Notes: a model not told the origin generated them from the letters alone. A stretch of DNA of 64,000 nt from Juglans regia (GCF_001411555.2 NC_049902.1:11847888-11911887), one strand, 5' to 3'. Positions 1-12,620 are shown, counted from the first letter of the stretch. Numbers and translations: made by a program.

Positions 1-840
1 TTAGGGTTTGTTTCCTACCCTATTTAAGCATATCATTAGCACGAAATTGGAGACTTTTTACAGAGCATGGCTGCACATTTGAAGAACTCTTACAGGGTCC
101 AATTGCCACTCCAGCCGCTGCCTTCATTGCCTACCACCTCCATCTCCATTTATTTGGCTTGCTCTTTTCCTTTCCTACTTTTTATTTAATTTCAGTTTAA
201 AGTTTATAGAATATTTTTGAGATATTTGGCTTAGACTTTTGGGCACTTTATTTGCTGTTTATTTACTTCGTGTTATTTATTTTTCTCGCTTCTTTAAGCT
301 TTCATTGAACAGTGATTACAATTGCTATGGATTAATTTTGAGAATTTGTGACTTGAATACAAGGATGAACCCTAGAATCTTGATTTTGGGACTTTTCAAT
401 TTTCAGTTCTTAGTTTGTCAATTCTTTCTAATCTAGTTTAATTCTTAGCTTAGTTTTATTAATCTCTTAGATCCATTGCATATTAGATTGATTAAAGTTT
501 AATTAGGACTTAAATAATTTTAGTTTTATTATTTAATTTTCAGATTAATTAAGATTGTTCAGTTTAGTTGATACTTTGATTGTTAATTTCAATTTGTTAG
601 TCTTTTACATTTCATTTCGACACTCAAAAATTCAAAAATATAAATCTAGTCCATGACTAGTGCCCTTTTCATTCTTGTTTCACTCTTCCATCCATTGCAC
701 ATACCATCATTTTTATTTTCTCTTTGTGAATATTTTCACCATTTTAAATGAGTTTGATTTTAAGTAACTTTCCCTAAGAAGATGATCTATGAATTTATTC
801 CTAATTATTACACGACATCCTTCTGCACTTGGGATAGCCT
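1..840. other. AT-rich intergenic DNA, no gene seen
   Basis: There is no open frame with a recognisable domain, no splice-site pattern tied to coding sequence and no clear terminal repeat. It lies downstream of the 3'-truncated gypsy element, but I could not match it to that element's LTR at 4766-5107, so it is probably flanking DNA or a different decayed repeat. Confidence 0.4.
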
Positions 841-1035
841 TTGTACTACTCATTTTTGAGTGAGTCACATAACAACATGTGTAGCCATCAAATTCCTTTT
901 CAACAAACTTAGTATCTCATCTCTTGACTTTAATTCTCTTCCCACAACTTTATTCTGAGTAGTACCATCAACATACTGAATTAAGGTTGGAGGAGGGACA
1001 CCATATAATGCCTCAAATGGAGTCATTTTAGTCGA

Positions 1036-3715
1036 TTAGTGAACTGATGTACTGTACCACCATTCAGCCCAAAGAAGCCAATGCACCCACTGTTTTGGTC
1101 TCTCACTGACAAAATATCTTAGGCATTGTTGCACACATTTATTAACCACCTCAGCCTGCCCATTTGATTGTGGATGATAGGTAGAGGTAAAATGTAATCT
1201 AGTTCCCTGCAATTTAAACATCTCTTTCCAGAAATTACTTGTAAAAATTACATCTCTATAAGTTACAATGGTAGATGGCATACCATATAACTTGAATATC
1301 TGAGATATGAATACAACAGCTATGAATTCAGTTGTATAAGGATGAGATAAATGTAAGAAATGTGCATATTTGGTAAGTCTATGTACCACCACCATAATAA
1401 TAGAAGCCCTTTTAGGGTTTAGGGTAACAGAGAACCCTTTTGAACATGGTAATGAATCAATAAAGTCCATGGAGATATCACTCCAGGATCTGCTAGGAAT
1501 AAGCAAAGGCTGTAATAACCCAACAGGTTGTAAGTTTTCCGTCTTGCATCTTTGACAAACCTGACATTCCCTTATAAACTTCTTAATGTCTCTCCTAATG
1601 CCACTCCATACAAAATCTGCCCTTGCTCGATGCAATGATTTCTGATAACCAGAATGTCCTCTAAAGGCATTGTTGTGTATAAACTATAGCACTTGCTCCT
1701 TCATAGGTGATTAAGATGTAAAAAAAAGCCTCCGTTTTTTGAATAACAACACATTTCTCACCTCAAACTTCTTATCAGAAAGCTTGCCCTCTTGTAGACT
1801 CTTACAAATTCCTGAAATTTCTTCATGATTTAAATAAGACTGTCACAGCTGCTCTAACCATAGTGGATCAAGAACTGTGATAGCCAACAGCTCAACAGTT
1901 TCTTCCTCCACTTCTTCTCTTCTAGAAAGGCTATCTACTGCCACATTGTCTTTCCCATGCTTGTATTCAATCATAAATCATAACCAAGCAACTTGGTAAT
2001 CCATTTATGTTGAGATGGGGCTCTTATCTTCTGTTCTAATAGAAACTTCAAGCTTTGTTGATCAATTTTTATTACAAACACAACCCCCAACAGGTAAGGC
2101 CTCCATTTCTTCATAGCCAACACAATTTCAAGTAACTCTTTTTTATATGTAGAGAGGTTCAATGCTTTTCCCTTCAAAGCTTGACTCAAGAATGCCAAGG
2201 GCCTCCCTTCCTGACTTAAGACAGCACAAATCCCTCTACTAGAAGCATCACATTACAACAAGAATGGCTTTGAAAAATTTGGCAAAGCCAGGATAGGTGG
2301 GTTTGTCACTGCCTTCTTCAGTTCTTCAAAGGCTTTAGTAGCTTCATCCCTCCACACAAATGCATCTTTCTTCAGCAGATTAGTCAATGATGCAACAATT
2401 AAGCCATACCCTTTAACAAACTTTCTATAGTAACACGTTAAATCAAGGAATCCCCTTAGTGACTTAAGAGATTTTGGTAAGGGCCAATCTATCATTGCCT
2501 TGATTTTTGATAAATCTGCTTTTACACCATTTGCAGAGATCAAATGTCTCAAATATTTAATCTCCCCACAAGCAAATCTACACTTAATCTTTTTGGCAAA
2601 AAAAAGTATTCTTTGCTAAAGTGTCCAACACCACAGAAAGATGCTCAACCCTCATTCATCAAGGACTGAAAAGTGGCTGAGGCATTAGTTAAGCCAAAAG
2701 GCATAATCAGAAATTCATAATGCCCTTGGTGAGTTCTGAATGCAATTTTTTCAATATCCCCCTCCCTCACAAGGATCTGGTGGTACCCAGATCTAAGGTC
2801 TAACATGGAAAAAATTGAGGCTCCTTGTAATTCATCCAAGAGTTCATCAATTACAGGGATAGGGAATTTATGTTTAACTGTTTCCCTATTTAAGTCCCTA
2901 TAATCTATACACATACGCTATGAACCATCAACTTTTCTCACCAAAAGAACAGGTGAAGAAAATGGGGATTGACTACTTCTTATCACTTTTGCATTCAGTA
3001 ATTCCTTAACTATTTTTTCTATTTCAGATTCTGGAAGAAAGGATACCTATAAGGTCTAACAGATATTGGCATGGTCCCTTCTTTAAGAGTAATATGATGA
3101 TCTTTAGCTCTTCTTGGAGGCAAGCCCTTTGGCTCAGCAAAGACACTGTCAAATCTTGTCAGCACTGCCTCAACATCAGCAGCATGTTTGCCAACCTCTT
3201 GGTTTGTCTCCTTTGCAACAATCTGAAGTAGCATTCGTTTCCTCTCCACAATAGTCAATTGGCAAATCTGAACATCTTCAACAATTTCAAGCTTGCTAGA
3301 ACTCAAACCTCTAAGGGTCACATAACTCTTGGCATGTTCAAAAGTCATTGTAAGATTAGTAAAATCCCACAAAATAGGACCTAAAGTTCTCAACCATTGC
3401 ATACCAACTACCACGTCACATCCTCCCAAAGGTAGCAAGAAAACATTAGTGCCAAAATGGTGGCCTTTCATTTGAAACTATATATTCTGAACCAGTCCTT
3501 CACCAGCAATCCTTTCACCATTGGAAACCCTATCTTCGATCTTTCCACCTTTCTTGACATCTACTCCCACTTCCCTTGCTATCATGCGGTCAAGAAAGTT
3601 ATTTGTACTGCCAGTGTCAACAAGAACTACCACTGAACAATCATTAACCTTGCATGCATGCAGTGAAATCTTAGGCATCTCACTTTCTGCCACTACAGTT
3701 TCATCATTTCCATGA
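1036..3715 (-). pseudogene. gypsy pol: protease, RT, RNase H, integrase
   Basis: Domains appear in order on the minus strand. The aspartic protease has its DTGST site near 3600. The RT has CIDYRDLN and MPFGLTNA (2645-2914), and its thumb lies at 2253-2552. RNase H is at 1971-2198 and integrase at 1036-1635. The integrase keeps a CxxC zinc-finger half (CQVCQRC), the first catalytic Asp region and a YHPQSNGQAE block. The second catalytic Asp, normally in an SDRD-type motif, reads TYRD here, so the DDE triad is broken. An in-frame stop lies near 3478 and the frame changes between each piece. It is non-functional. Confidence 0.9.
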
Positions 3716-3789
3716 GAATCTTCCTGATCACCCCCTTCCTTCTCAACTTCTTGCAACCATTCCAAACAGCTTGGCCTTATTGCACTTAT

Positions 3790-4735
3790 GACCAAGATTC
3801 CATTTATCCTCACAGAAATAACACAACCCTCTGTCTCTTATTGCTTTCATCTCTGTTGGTGTCAATTTCTGAAATGGAAGTGAGGGTTTGAAGCCATTAT
3901 TGCTTGGTCCAGAGAAGCCCTATTTTCTGATAGAATTACCAAGAACTGTATTGTTGCCTTCCCCTGGAACAAAAACAAAAGAAGACTGGAATCTGTTGTT
4001 TCCTCGAGTACTAGTAATATACACCTCTTGGATCTTGGCTAATCCAAAGGCAGTATTCAAATTTAGAGGGTGCAGCATTCTCACAAGCAATCTTATCTTG
4101 TCTCTAAGGCCACTCAAGAAACAAGAAAGCTTATAATTTTCAGACAAACCTTTCAATCTATTTGAAAGGATTTCAAATTGAGTCTTGTATGCTCCAACTG
4201 TAGAAGTCTGCCTCAACCTTGTAAGTGCCTCCATAGGATCATCGTAAGAAGAGCTCCCAAATCTTAATTGCACAACTTCAACAAAAGAGTTCCAAGTAGT
4301 GAAAGAACTCGTTTCCATACCATAAACCATACTAATGCATTCACATCCATATAGAATGAGCCCATCAATATTTTTGTCCATCCGACATAGGATGTAAGGC
4401 AAAATAACGATTTGCCTTATAGAGCCATCCAGTTGGTTTTCACCATCAAATCTTAGAAAATCTAGCTTAATACTTCGAAATTGCATTCCAAGAGTCACAT
4501 TCGAGTTCTCAAACTGAGCCCCATCACCATTCTTGTCACTCCCATTGCGAACATTCGTTCCCCCATTCACAGCTTCCAACAAAAGATCCATCTTTGAATT
4601 TAGACCATCCAAGGCACTTTGATGATCTGCAACTCTCTTCTTTTGGAGTTCTTGATGTTGCTTCAACCCAAGAACCATCTTCTCCAACTCTTTAAACCGT
4701 GTGCCTTCTGCCATCTCCGAAAAGGAAAAACTTTG
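3790..4735 (-). pseudogene. gypsy gag with CCHC zinc knuckle
   Basis: The product would be the capsid-like Gag of the Ty3/gypsy element. The region begins with a charged coiled-coil-like stretch (about 4560-4710), followed by a retrotransposon gag domain with the signatures FLRFDGEN and LRQTSTVGAYKTQFE. Downstream near 3790-3850 a zinc knuckle with C-x2-C and GHKC spacing is readable in another frame, which shows a frameshift between the capsid and nucleocapsid parts. The longest open frame runs back into the LTR to 4855, so that upstream part is unlikely to be true coding sequence. Confidence 0.85.
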
Positions 4736-4749
4736 CCCAGAACTACGAA

Positions 4750-4764
4750 TTGCTCTAATGCCAA
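4750..4764 (-). promoter_or_regulatory. primer-binding site, tRNA-Met-like
   Basis: The minus strand reads ATTGGCATTAGAGCAA immediately inside the LTR. It resembles the usual plant primer site TGGTATCAGAGC, with two or three changes. Its position between the LTR end and gag supports the assignment. Confidence 0.7.
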
Positions 4765-4765
4765 T

Positions 4766-5107
4766 TGTAACAGTACACAAGAGAACCAACACAAAATATT
4801 CTCTGATCTTCGAGGGATCAGGAACCTCCAAGAATTTCTTAGTAAGCTTTTTCAATGAATTGATACAAAGGAAAGACTTCAGTATTTATAGAGAATTACA
4901 ATTGTTAATGACCGTTGCATCTAAGGGCATTATAGTAATCCTCAATAAGTAAATTAGGACAGAAAAGTACATTGAACCCTTAAACAGAAACGTGACTAAC
5001 ACATGACCAACTAACAATTAACTAGCAGCCTTGATCATCTTCCTTCCTTCCTCCACAGACGACATCCCTCTTCAACCTCTGAATTGAGCATAACAGATTC
5101 TCGTTCA
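4766..5107 (-). repeat. 5' LTR of the minus-strand gypsy element
   Basis: On the minus strand the block ends TGTTACA at 4766, directly before the primer-binding site, and can begin with TG at 5107 or about 5095. It holds a TATA-like motif (TCTATAAATACT on the minus strand, about 4881-4893). The right edge abuts a MITE, so the exact start is uncertain. Its partner LTR is not in the window. Confidence 0.7.
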
Positions 5108-5669
5108 GAGCACCAGTTATGGGCTTAACAAAGTTAAATTATAGCTAAAGAATAGCTAAAGTGTAAGATAATGTTCTACAATTGGCTCAACAAATCAACA
5201 GTGATTTTAACTTCAAGTTAAATCACTAGCCAAATTTGTTGAGCCAAAGGAGCTAGCCAAATAATTTTTTTAGACTAAAATATTCACTTGAGTTGAAGTG
5301 AATAATATTATTGAGGAAATGTTATGTTTTATAGTGAAATTATATAACTTTTGAAGAAATATAACCGTTGGAGAAATATATCCGTTGGAGAAATATAAGT
5401 TAAAAAAATATATCCGTTGAAGAAATATAACCATTGGAATAATATGAACGTTAGAAAATTAATTAGTAGTTTTTTAACAACGAATAAATATTTAACTTAC
5501 AATTATAACTAAAATAAATGAAAAGTTCAAAATCAATATTTTATTATAACAGTGAAAGATTTGTTGAGCCTGTTATTTGATGATGATGAAAAATGACTAG
5601 CTAAATTTGTAAAAGTGAATTTTTTAGTCAAATTCTGACTAAAGTTTATTGAGGCTATGACTAATGCTC
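5108..5669. mobile_element. PIF/Harbinger-like MITE
   Basis: The left end GAGCACCAGTTATGGGCTTA and the reverse complement of the right end (GAGCATTAGTCATAGCCTCA) align as imperfect terminal inverted repeats that continue into an AACAAA/AATAAA block. The flanking trinucleotides are TCA and TCG, compatible with a degraded 3-bp target duplication. There is no coding capacity. The ends share the GAGCATT start with the element at 11185-11764. Inside, 5352-5455 holds short tandem repeats. Confidence 0.6.
5352..5455. repeat. tandem ~18-bp repeat in the MITE
   Basis: About six imperfect units of the type GAAGAAATATAACCGTTG lie head to tail. Several contain CCGTTGG, the complement of CCAACGG. The reverse complement of 5362-5372 is TCCAACGGTTA, which fits the plant mitosis-specific activator consensus YCYAACGGYYA; neighbouring units match it imperfectly. 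Any regulatory role is inference. Confidence 0.6.
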
Positions 5670-6748
5670 TCGGTAGAGAGAAAGAGAGAGGAAGAAAACT
5701 TTTAGTCAAAGAGAGAGTACAAGCACATATAGAGATAGAGAGAGAGAATATTCAATTGAGAAAAACTTTGTCACATCCAGCATGCTGATCTTTCCCAAAA
5801 TTGACCCCTCAAGCATTTCCCTTCGAAAAACAGTCCACAATGAGCTGCGTCCACTATACTATTTTTCTTTTCTCTTTTTTTAACCATTTAATTTATTATT
5901 TCAAAAATAAAAAATATTCTACTAATTGCTGAGTAATATTACATTATCACACGACTCATTGAAAATCTCAGCCATTTTAATTAGTGAAGATATGAGAATT
6001 TCTGGAAAAGTTATGAAAAATCTCTATATAATGTGTTTCTATTGGATTTTGTAAAGATAGTAATGAAAATTCGAATAAAATTCTTCTAAAATATATTTTA
6101 TTAGGATTTGTGAAAGTTGATAAAAAGAATTGAAAAATTGTTTAAATATATTTTTTTGTAATATTTTTGTTTTGGTTTTTGTGGAAATTACTTGATTATT
6201 ATATGTTTGGTTTAGGTAAATAGTGGGATGAAAAGCTAAAATAGTAATTTTTTTTTAATAAAAAATATGTTTGGTTTGAAGGTGAAAATCGTTTAAAAAA
6301 TTCTTAAAAATTGGACTTAATCAAATATGACTAAATCATTTATGCTATTTTGACCCAGTAGTAAGCATTATATTGGAACAACAAAGGGTAAATGTAATTA
6401 GTACAAGCCGAAAATAAAGTTTTTTCATAAAATTGTGCGACTTTATGTGATGAATCAGAATATAATGATATACATCATATGACCAGTAAGGTTAATTATA
6501 CGGTAGAAAGTAGTATTCAGTCTTTTTATGTTTTTTTTTTTTAATTTTTGTTTTATCTGGTGTTATTTTTCCTTTTCAATAAGCATTATTATTGTCAGCC
6601 ACAAAGCAACCAGCTAGAACCTAGATCCCAAGATTTTTCTTTAACACATGTTTGTGGATCTAAGCTTATATGTTTTATTTGAAAGGTTCAATCAAATCCA
6701 AGCTGCCCATTTCAATTGGAAGTATCCTCCTGCATCTGAAAGTTTTTA
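5670..6748. other. AT-rich intergenic DNA with a GA-rich tract
   Basis: 5672-5752 is rich in GAGAGA. The rest is AT-rich with homopolymer runs. No gene, RNA or clear terminal repeat was found. Confidence 0.4.
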
Positions 6749-6972
6749 GGCTGTGTTCGGTTGTTGGACTCATCTCAATCGAATCTTTAATAGAACCCAC
6801 TACTTTTTCAACTTCTCATAAAAAATTCAAACTCATCTCAACTTATTTCATATATTTAAACATATATATCTATTTATTTACATTCAAACACGTCTCAGTG
6901 GGATCCACGAAACATTACTATTTATAGATCAACTCAGATCATCTGAAATCATTTTAACATCCAAACACATAT
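6749..6972. mobile_element. small MITE, GGCTG(T/C)GTTTGG family
   Basis: The left end GGCTGTGTTCGGTTGTTGG and the right end, read in reverse complement, ATGTGTTTGGATGTTAAAATG, are imperfect inverted repeats. The interior has CTCATCTCAA/CAACTCAGAT motifs shared with copies at 11062, 15888 and 36539. It has no coding capacity and the family's transposase source is not visible. Confidence 0.6.
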
Positions 6973-8389
6973 TTACTTCAAAATATATTGAATGTTCAGC
7001 TTGTTGTTGTCGTCGTCTTTATTATATAGATATTGTCTATTCCATTTTCTATAATATTGATTCTATAATAAATTCTCACTATGTCATTTCTGTAGTTGTA
7101 GTTAATTTCATGATAGGTACAACTCTAAATACAATTCATTCGTGCTGTATGTTTAGTCTTTTGAAATAAAATCAATCAATTAATCACATCTAAGAATTGA
7201 CTAAATTTATCCAACACACTAAAATCAATCAACTAATGACAGAATGTATTCTCTCGAAAGAATCTACAAATGATTGAACATTTATATATAAAATGTAGAA
7301 AACATCTTGTCGCATGTATACTTGAAATGTATAAATCTATAAAAATTTCCAAATTCAGCCACACTAATTGATTTTAAATCAGCTACATGTAATGGACAAG
7401 AATTCAAACGTATAAAACATTAAGTTGCAAAGAATATAGAATTTAGAAGCATAGAATTTAAACAATTCATTGATAGAAATGTATAAATCATTCAATACTT
7501 CCAGGTGTTGCACTTAACAAGTAAGAGTACGTATGGTTATTGTGTTGTTTTGAAGTAATTGTATGGACAAGGTCAAATTCAAACATTCTCTAGAATGTTT
7601 GTATAATGAATTACACTGGATCTATCTCTGTCCTTGCTTTGTTTTCTGGGTTATATGTTATGATGCATATCTTCGATAGATTTAGATCTATAACTTTCTT
7701 ATTGTATTATGCTCACGTATTTGTTTCTATTATTTCTCTTCAAAATTCATTTTCCTTATATAATATGAATACATAATGTTTTAGTATTCAGATTCTTTCT
7801 TTCATATGTATTTCTTATGCTGTGTAGTTGTATTTTGCATCTTTGTTCTCATTTGTTTGTTCTTCTTATGTAGACTTTGTCTTTTTAATCAATGTTGATT
7901 CTGACTATAAACAATTAGACATTATGTCTTGCAAAACATATGAATCTATGAATCTGCTCTTAGATACGAATATCACATTGATCGTGCTACTCATTAGTTC
8001 ATTTGGATACGGTTTTCTTCCATTCTATGCAATTATTTAAAGAATTATTTTTTTCACTAATATAATGAAAAATGGTAAGGTTATATTAAGAAATCAACAA
8101 TATTTTCTTGGGGATACAATCAATTAACATTCTTATATATCAAGTTCTTGTTTTAAAAAATTCACAAGGTCGTGGAAAACAACTTGAAAAAGAAATTTTG
8201 TATAGTGCCTTGTTAGATGAAAAAAAAAGATCTACTCTGAAAAAGAAGAGAAATATATACTTAACAAAAAGTATCTAAAAGTGATGCTGTTCAAAAGGAT
8301 AATCTTCTCTATTTTGCGTTGATCAAGCAAATGTCTCGGACAATGATGTAGAATTTATGAACAATGAGAACTCTAATCTATTACTGTCT
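6973..8389. other. AT-rich intergenic DNA, nothing recognised
   Basis: The region contains only short open frames without domain similarity. The 70-codon frame at 7828-8040 has no start context, splice or homology support. Confidence 0.4.
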
Positions 8390-11019
8390 TTTGGTACCAT
8401 TATTCATTCATTCAGTCATGGCCGTTACGTATTTTCATACATTAAGACATTCATTCATTTCCTTTCATTTCAATCATTTCTTTTTCATTCCTTTTCATTC
8501 ATTAGTCCATTTCATTTCATAAATATCATTTAAAAGTATAAGGTTAAACATCATCGGTAAACATCATTTCATGGCAATCTTTAAACATCCTTTCATAACA
8601 TCATTTAAAACTCATTTCGTAGTCTCGTTTAAATATCAGTTCATAGCGTCATTTAAAAACACTTTTATCGCATCATTTAAACATCATTTAAAAGCATCAA
8701 GCATAAACCTCAACATTTCCTTTCATGAAAATAAAGACTAACTACTACATATAGCATCTATTAACATGCATACAACTATTACTTGGGGTGCATAAATAGG
8801 GGCTGCCAAAGAAAGCCTTTACATACATATACCTTTTAAACCTTAATACTTAGCATACTTTCATAAAACATAATTTCATTTCATTTCATAAAATATCATA
8901 AAGAGAAATATTTCCTTTTCATTTCATGAATTTAGGAAACGTAATAAAGGAAAGCACAGATGATGAACTTGGATGATAGAGTGTGTCTAAGTGAAAGAAG
9001 TCCTAGTGAAGAGAAGTTTATGTATTTTCTAAGTTTAGTTACTTATGCACTTGAAAGAGAAATAACGTTAAGGTTATGTATGCATGTAGGTTGTCATTTG
9101 ACATGAGGACTGCATGAAATGTAAATAGCATGGAGTCCAAGTAAGTATTATGTTCATACTCTTATATAATTTTCTAATATATCTTGGGACCCACTTGAGG
9201 TCACTTTTCCAACACATAGCATTCTACTTCAAGTTCTTATCCCTTAAAGTGAACCTCCTTGATTCGTTTTAAAGGTTAAGATACACAATCACCTTCATCA
9301 TACTCTTTCTACCAAACCATATATCTCGATGCATAACTTGAACTAACTAAGTTATACATCTCAATCCTAGTCAATACATATATCTCTTCCTTCATTCATG
9401 TATAACCTAACCAACACTTCACCATAATCTTAACCATGCATAATACACAACTTTAAGCCAACCTTGAGGCTTAAATATCGTGCACTCATGCTTAAGACAG
9501 ATTATCCATTACATATGACAAATCTATCCGGCACATGTGTCCAACCAAATTACACATGTATCTTACCCCTTTTATCACTTAAGATTAATATATAATTCAT
9601 TGGACGTCGGCTTGTGTAAACAAGCTTCATACACCACAGACTAACGTCCCACTCAAACACATACCATCATCTTGTTTTACAGTCTTCCCCAACCTTCACA
9701 ATCCCAACACATCACAGGACATCATGCCTCTTCATAGACTACACAACTATCCCAACCAACATGACACTTCATACAATCTGTCCAACTACATAGCTTATCC
9801 CGACACTTCACTTGATCTATATGACATACAACCACATCATGGTTACGCCACATCCAATCACTTCACACAACACTTCAAACTACACGGTTCATCCCAACAC
9901 TTCCAGTGGCATCCTGCCATTCCACAACTACACAACCCCATCACTTCACAACACACTGCCACATCACCAACTACATCACACATCAAAATTCTACATTTAA
10001 TCCTCGTCACTTCACACTACTTACAGCCACAACACTACACAATATTGGCCAACACTTCAACCACACAGCCACATCACAACCTCACATCACAAACAACTCC
10101 GTTCACAGATTACAACACAGCACATTCACAACACCATTCCAGTATCAACTTCACAACAGTATAATTCTTAATGAAAAGGGATAGGAATTATACCATAGTG
10201 AGAGGCTGAAAGCTCGCGTTGCTTGCTACCTGGCATGGTCCGGCAGTGGCGGCTACGCATGTGCAAGGAGGGGCCGGTTAAGGCACAGTGGTACCTTTCG
10301 TGACCTAAAACAGGGGCTATTTTGGGTGGCTTGCAATAAGGGTTTCCTGTACAGGGATAGTGGGGCACGGTGGTGGAGCTCGGGGCAGTATGAGGTAGCT
10401 GAGGCAGTAGTGGTCATGGGTGGTGGCTAGGCTGCCATGTATGGTGGTGGAAGGGGCTGAGGGAGGCATTGGCTCACCGCTGAAGGGGAAGGGAGATCTG
10501 GAGAGGGAGAAGCCAATAGATGGTCATGGGTGACTGAGGCTGTGGTTGGAGGCGGCTAGTGGAGGCTCACGGCGGCAGGGAGGCCACAGTAGTAAGAAAG
10601 CAAAGGAGAGAGTGAGAGGGGCATGGATTTGAGAGGACCGGGGTTGGGTTGCGGTGGTGGGTGTGGGTGTGGGGTGGTCGAGGTGAACTCGTTGGTGAGA
10701 AAAGTTAGGGATTTTGGGATTTAATCTCAACCCTTCATCTAGGGGTCCCCAGATTGATCTAACGGTGGAAATAAAACATTGAGATAAACTAACTACAATA
10801 AGAGGAATTAAAATAGAAATACAATGGGACTAATTTAAAACCCAACTTAAATTCTAAAATATAATCTTTCATCATAAAATAAAATGATGAAGTTTACTAA
10901 ATATTTTTAAGAGAAATAACATCATCTAAATAAGTAGAGTTTTTATATCTTGTAATATTACATAATATTACATAACATAAAATGATTTTATAAAACTACA
11001 TCATTTTCAGGGCTTCACA
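8390..11019 (-). repeat. long LTR-like block, copy A
   Basis: On the minus strand it starts TGTGAAGCCCTGAAAATG at 11019, like the LTR of a large plant Ty3/gypsy element. It then passes through a GC-rich, ORF-like part (10200-10740), a C/A-rich part (9550-10180) and a CATT-rich part (8390-8950). It shares landmarks with copy B at 17090-19400: TTTTATCAC(T/C)TAAGAT at about 9571 and 17099, and GAATT(T)ATACCA(T/C)AGTG at about 10185 and 18430, in the same order and orientation. No gag or pol lies beside it, so it may be a solo LTR. The left boundary and lineage are uncertain. Confidence 0.5.
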
Positions 11020-11061
11020 ATATAAAAAGACTCACTTGAAAATATGGGCTTGGTTCAATAA

Positions 11062-11987
11062 GGCTGCATTTAGTTCCTAAACTCAGCTGAACTCAACTGA
11101 GTTCAGTCTAACTTTAAGCTGAATCTAACATCTAAACACTCAACTCTCAAATTACTAAACTCATTCCAACTTAAAACCTTCTTAGAGCATTCGCATTGGT
11201 CTATGCATATGCATATGCAAAATCACCTCTTTTGCATAACCACTTTGTCATTTAAGCAAAATTTGCACATTAGTTTATGCATATTTGAGACAAAATAATA
11301 ATAAAATATTATTATTTTATTATTATTAATTTTTTATTATTATTAATTTTTTGCTAAAATCAATTTTTTATATATATATTTTGTAATTAGCATCCACTAC
11401 ATACATTTGACATTAATAATACAAATGCAATAATAAAAAATATAATTTTTTTATATATTAAATTAAAAATATAATAAAATGAAAAAAAATATAAATATAT
11501 TATAATAATAAAATGAAAGTGCATGTGAATGTTTGTTGTGTTGTTGAAGGAGGGAGAAAAAAAAGGATTGTGAGAGAGTGGGAGGAGAGAGAAATAATGA
11601 TTAAAATATATTTTGTAGAATGAATAGTGGTTATCCAAATTTAGATAAGCATTGTTCATAACTAGCTAAATATTTGGATATACATAAGCCAATGTAGAGA
11701 ATTTTAGGGTCATATTATGCAAATGACTTTGCATATACATATGCATAGATCAATGTGAATGCTTTTACACGTGAGACCCACAACCTTTTTCAACTTAAAA
11801 CATCTTTATATGTGAGACCCATAACTTTTTTCAATTTCTCATAAAAAGTACTAAATTCATCTTAACATCCAAACACATTTTAAACTCAATTTAGATGGAC
11901 TCCACGTAACTCTTTTTACTACTCAATTCACTATTATTCATAAAGAACTCAACTCAGCTCAGCTTAACTCAACATCCAAACGCAGCC
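11062..11987. mobile_element. MITE of the GGCTGCGTTTGG family, split by another MITE
   Basis: The left end GGCTGCATTTAGTTCCTAAA and the reverse complement of the right end (GGCTGCGTTTGGATGTTGAG) are inverted repeats, followed by alternating CAGCTGAACTCAACTGAG-type motifs. Removing the inner element at 11185-11764 leaves a non-coding unit of about 343 bp, a normal size for such a MITE. A clear target duplication for the outer element was not found. Confidence 0.75.
11185..11764. mobile_element. PIF/Harbinger (Tourist-like) MITE, 580 bp
   Basis: The ends form inverted repeats of about 37 bp. The left begins GAGCATTCGCATTGGTCTAT and the reverse complement of the right begins AAGCATTCACATTGATCTAT; both continue into ATGCATATGCAAA. 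It is flanked on both sides by TTA (11182-11184 and 11765-11767), the 3-bp target duplication typical of PIF/Harbinger. The interior is AT-rich; the 90-codon frame in it is low-complexity and not a gene. Confidence 0.9.
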
Positions 11988-12620
11988 TATTACTAAAAAT
12001 AACACATTTAAAATAAATTTGGACATTTAAATATTTCAAAAACTTTAAAACATTGGGCTCCATTTAAAAATTATCTGCAATATTTAAAACACAACTTTGG
12101 GATTTAAAACGCAAAGGCGAGACTTGTGACCAATCGAGAGAATTAGATCCCCATCCTAGTGTGCTTGAGGTCACTTGAGGTCAAGTACTGTTGAATCCAT
12201 TGGTGTGAATTTTCCTTGGCTAGAAGGTATTCCGTAGTTGCCTTTGATGCAGAGATAAAGATAGTAATCATGGTAAAACTATAGAAAGGCCGAAGGTCCA
12301 GAATTGCATGCGTGCAGAGATCGAGTGGATCGTTCGCAGTGTTGCAAGCTAGATTTAGCTAATACAAGGGGCTTATGAGTGTGTCTAAATTGGTTGTAAC
12401 AAATCAAATTTTTATAATGAATTTTAGGCAGCAACTTACACAAAGAGTGGTTTTAGAATTTGAAGATGTTCTTCAAATGAGTTTCGACTTTGTTACCAAA
12501 TTGTTGTGTTAATTATTTTTTTGTGATTTTTTTCATTGACTCAACCATTTTAGATAGTCCAGTAAAATTGAAAAGCACCTATTCACCTCCCCTCTAGGTG
12601 TTGTGTTAGATTAGAACCAC
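11988..12620 (+). repeat. possible copia LTR remnant
   Basis: The end of this stretch (12570-12600) carries a CACCTATTCACCTCCCCTCT block. Similar CTATTCACCCCCCTCTAGG-type blocks occur near the 3' ends of LTRs in plant Ty1/copia elements. No paired LTR or coding region lies next to it, so this would be a fragment or solo LTR. The limits are not defined. Confidence 0.35.

Larger units (their letters stand above)
850..5107 (-). mobile_element. Ty3/gypsy retrotransposon, 3'-truncated, decayed
   Basis: Reading on the minus strand from 5107 the order is LTR, primer-binding site, gag, zinc knuckle, protease, reverse transcriptase, RNase H, integrase. This is the Ty3/gypsy order. The coding part is split by several stops and frameshifts, so it cannot produce a full polyprotein. 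After the integrase core, homology fades near 850-960 and no second LTR matching 4766-5107 is found to the left, so the 3' end is lost. The LTR next to gag has a TATA-like box and the primer site resembles the tRNA-Met type used by many plant elements. This is a dead copy. Confidence 0.9.

Noticed and set aside
5690..5760. GA-rich tract as a promoter element
   Set aside because: No gene follows on either strand within a reasonable distance.
9724..10164. 146-codon open frame, His/Thr/Ser-rich
   Set aside because: It lies in a C/A-rich low-complexity part of LTR-like copy A, all three frames are open there, and no domain is recognisable.
10168..10730. GC-rich minus-strand open frames
   Set aside because: They fall in the GC-rich section of copy A. 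Copy B has an equivalent section with different, unrelated frames, so protein coding is not conserved.
11387..11659. 90-codon frame, Phe/Tyr/Ile-rich
   Set aside because: Inside the AT-rich core of a MITE with clear ends; chance frame.
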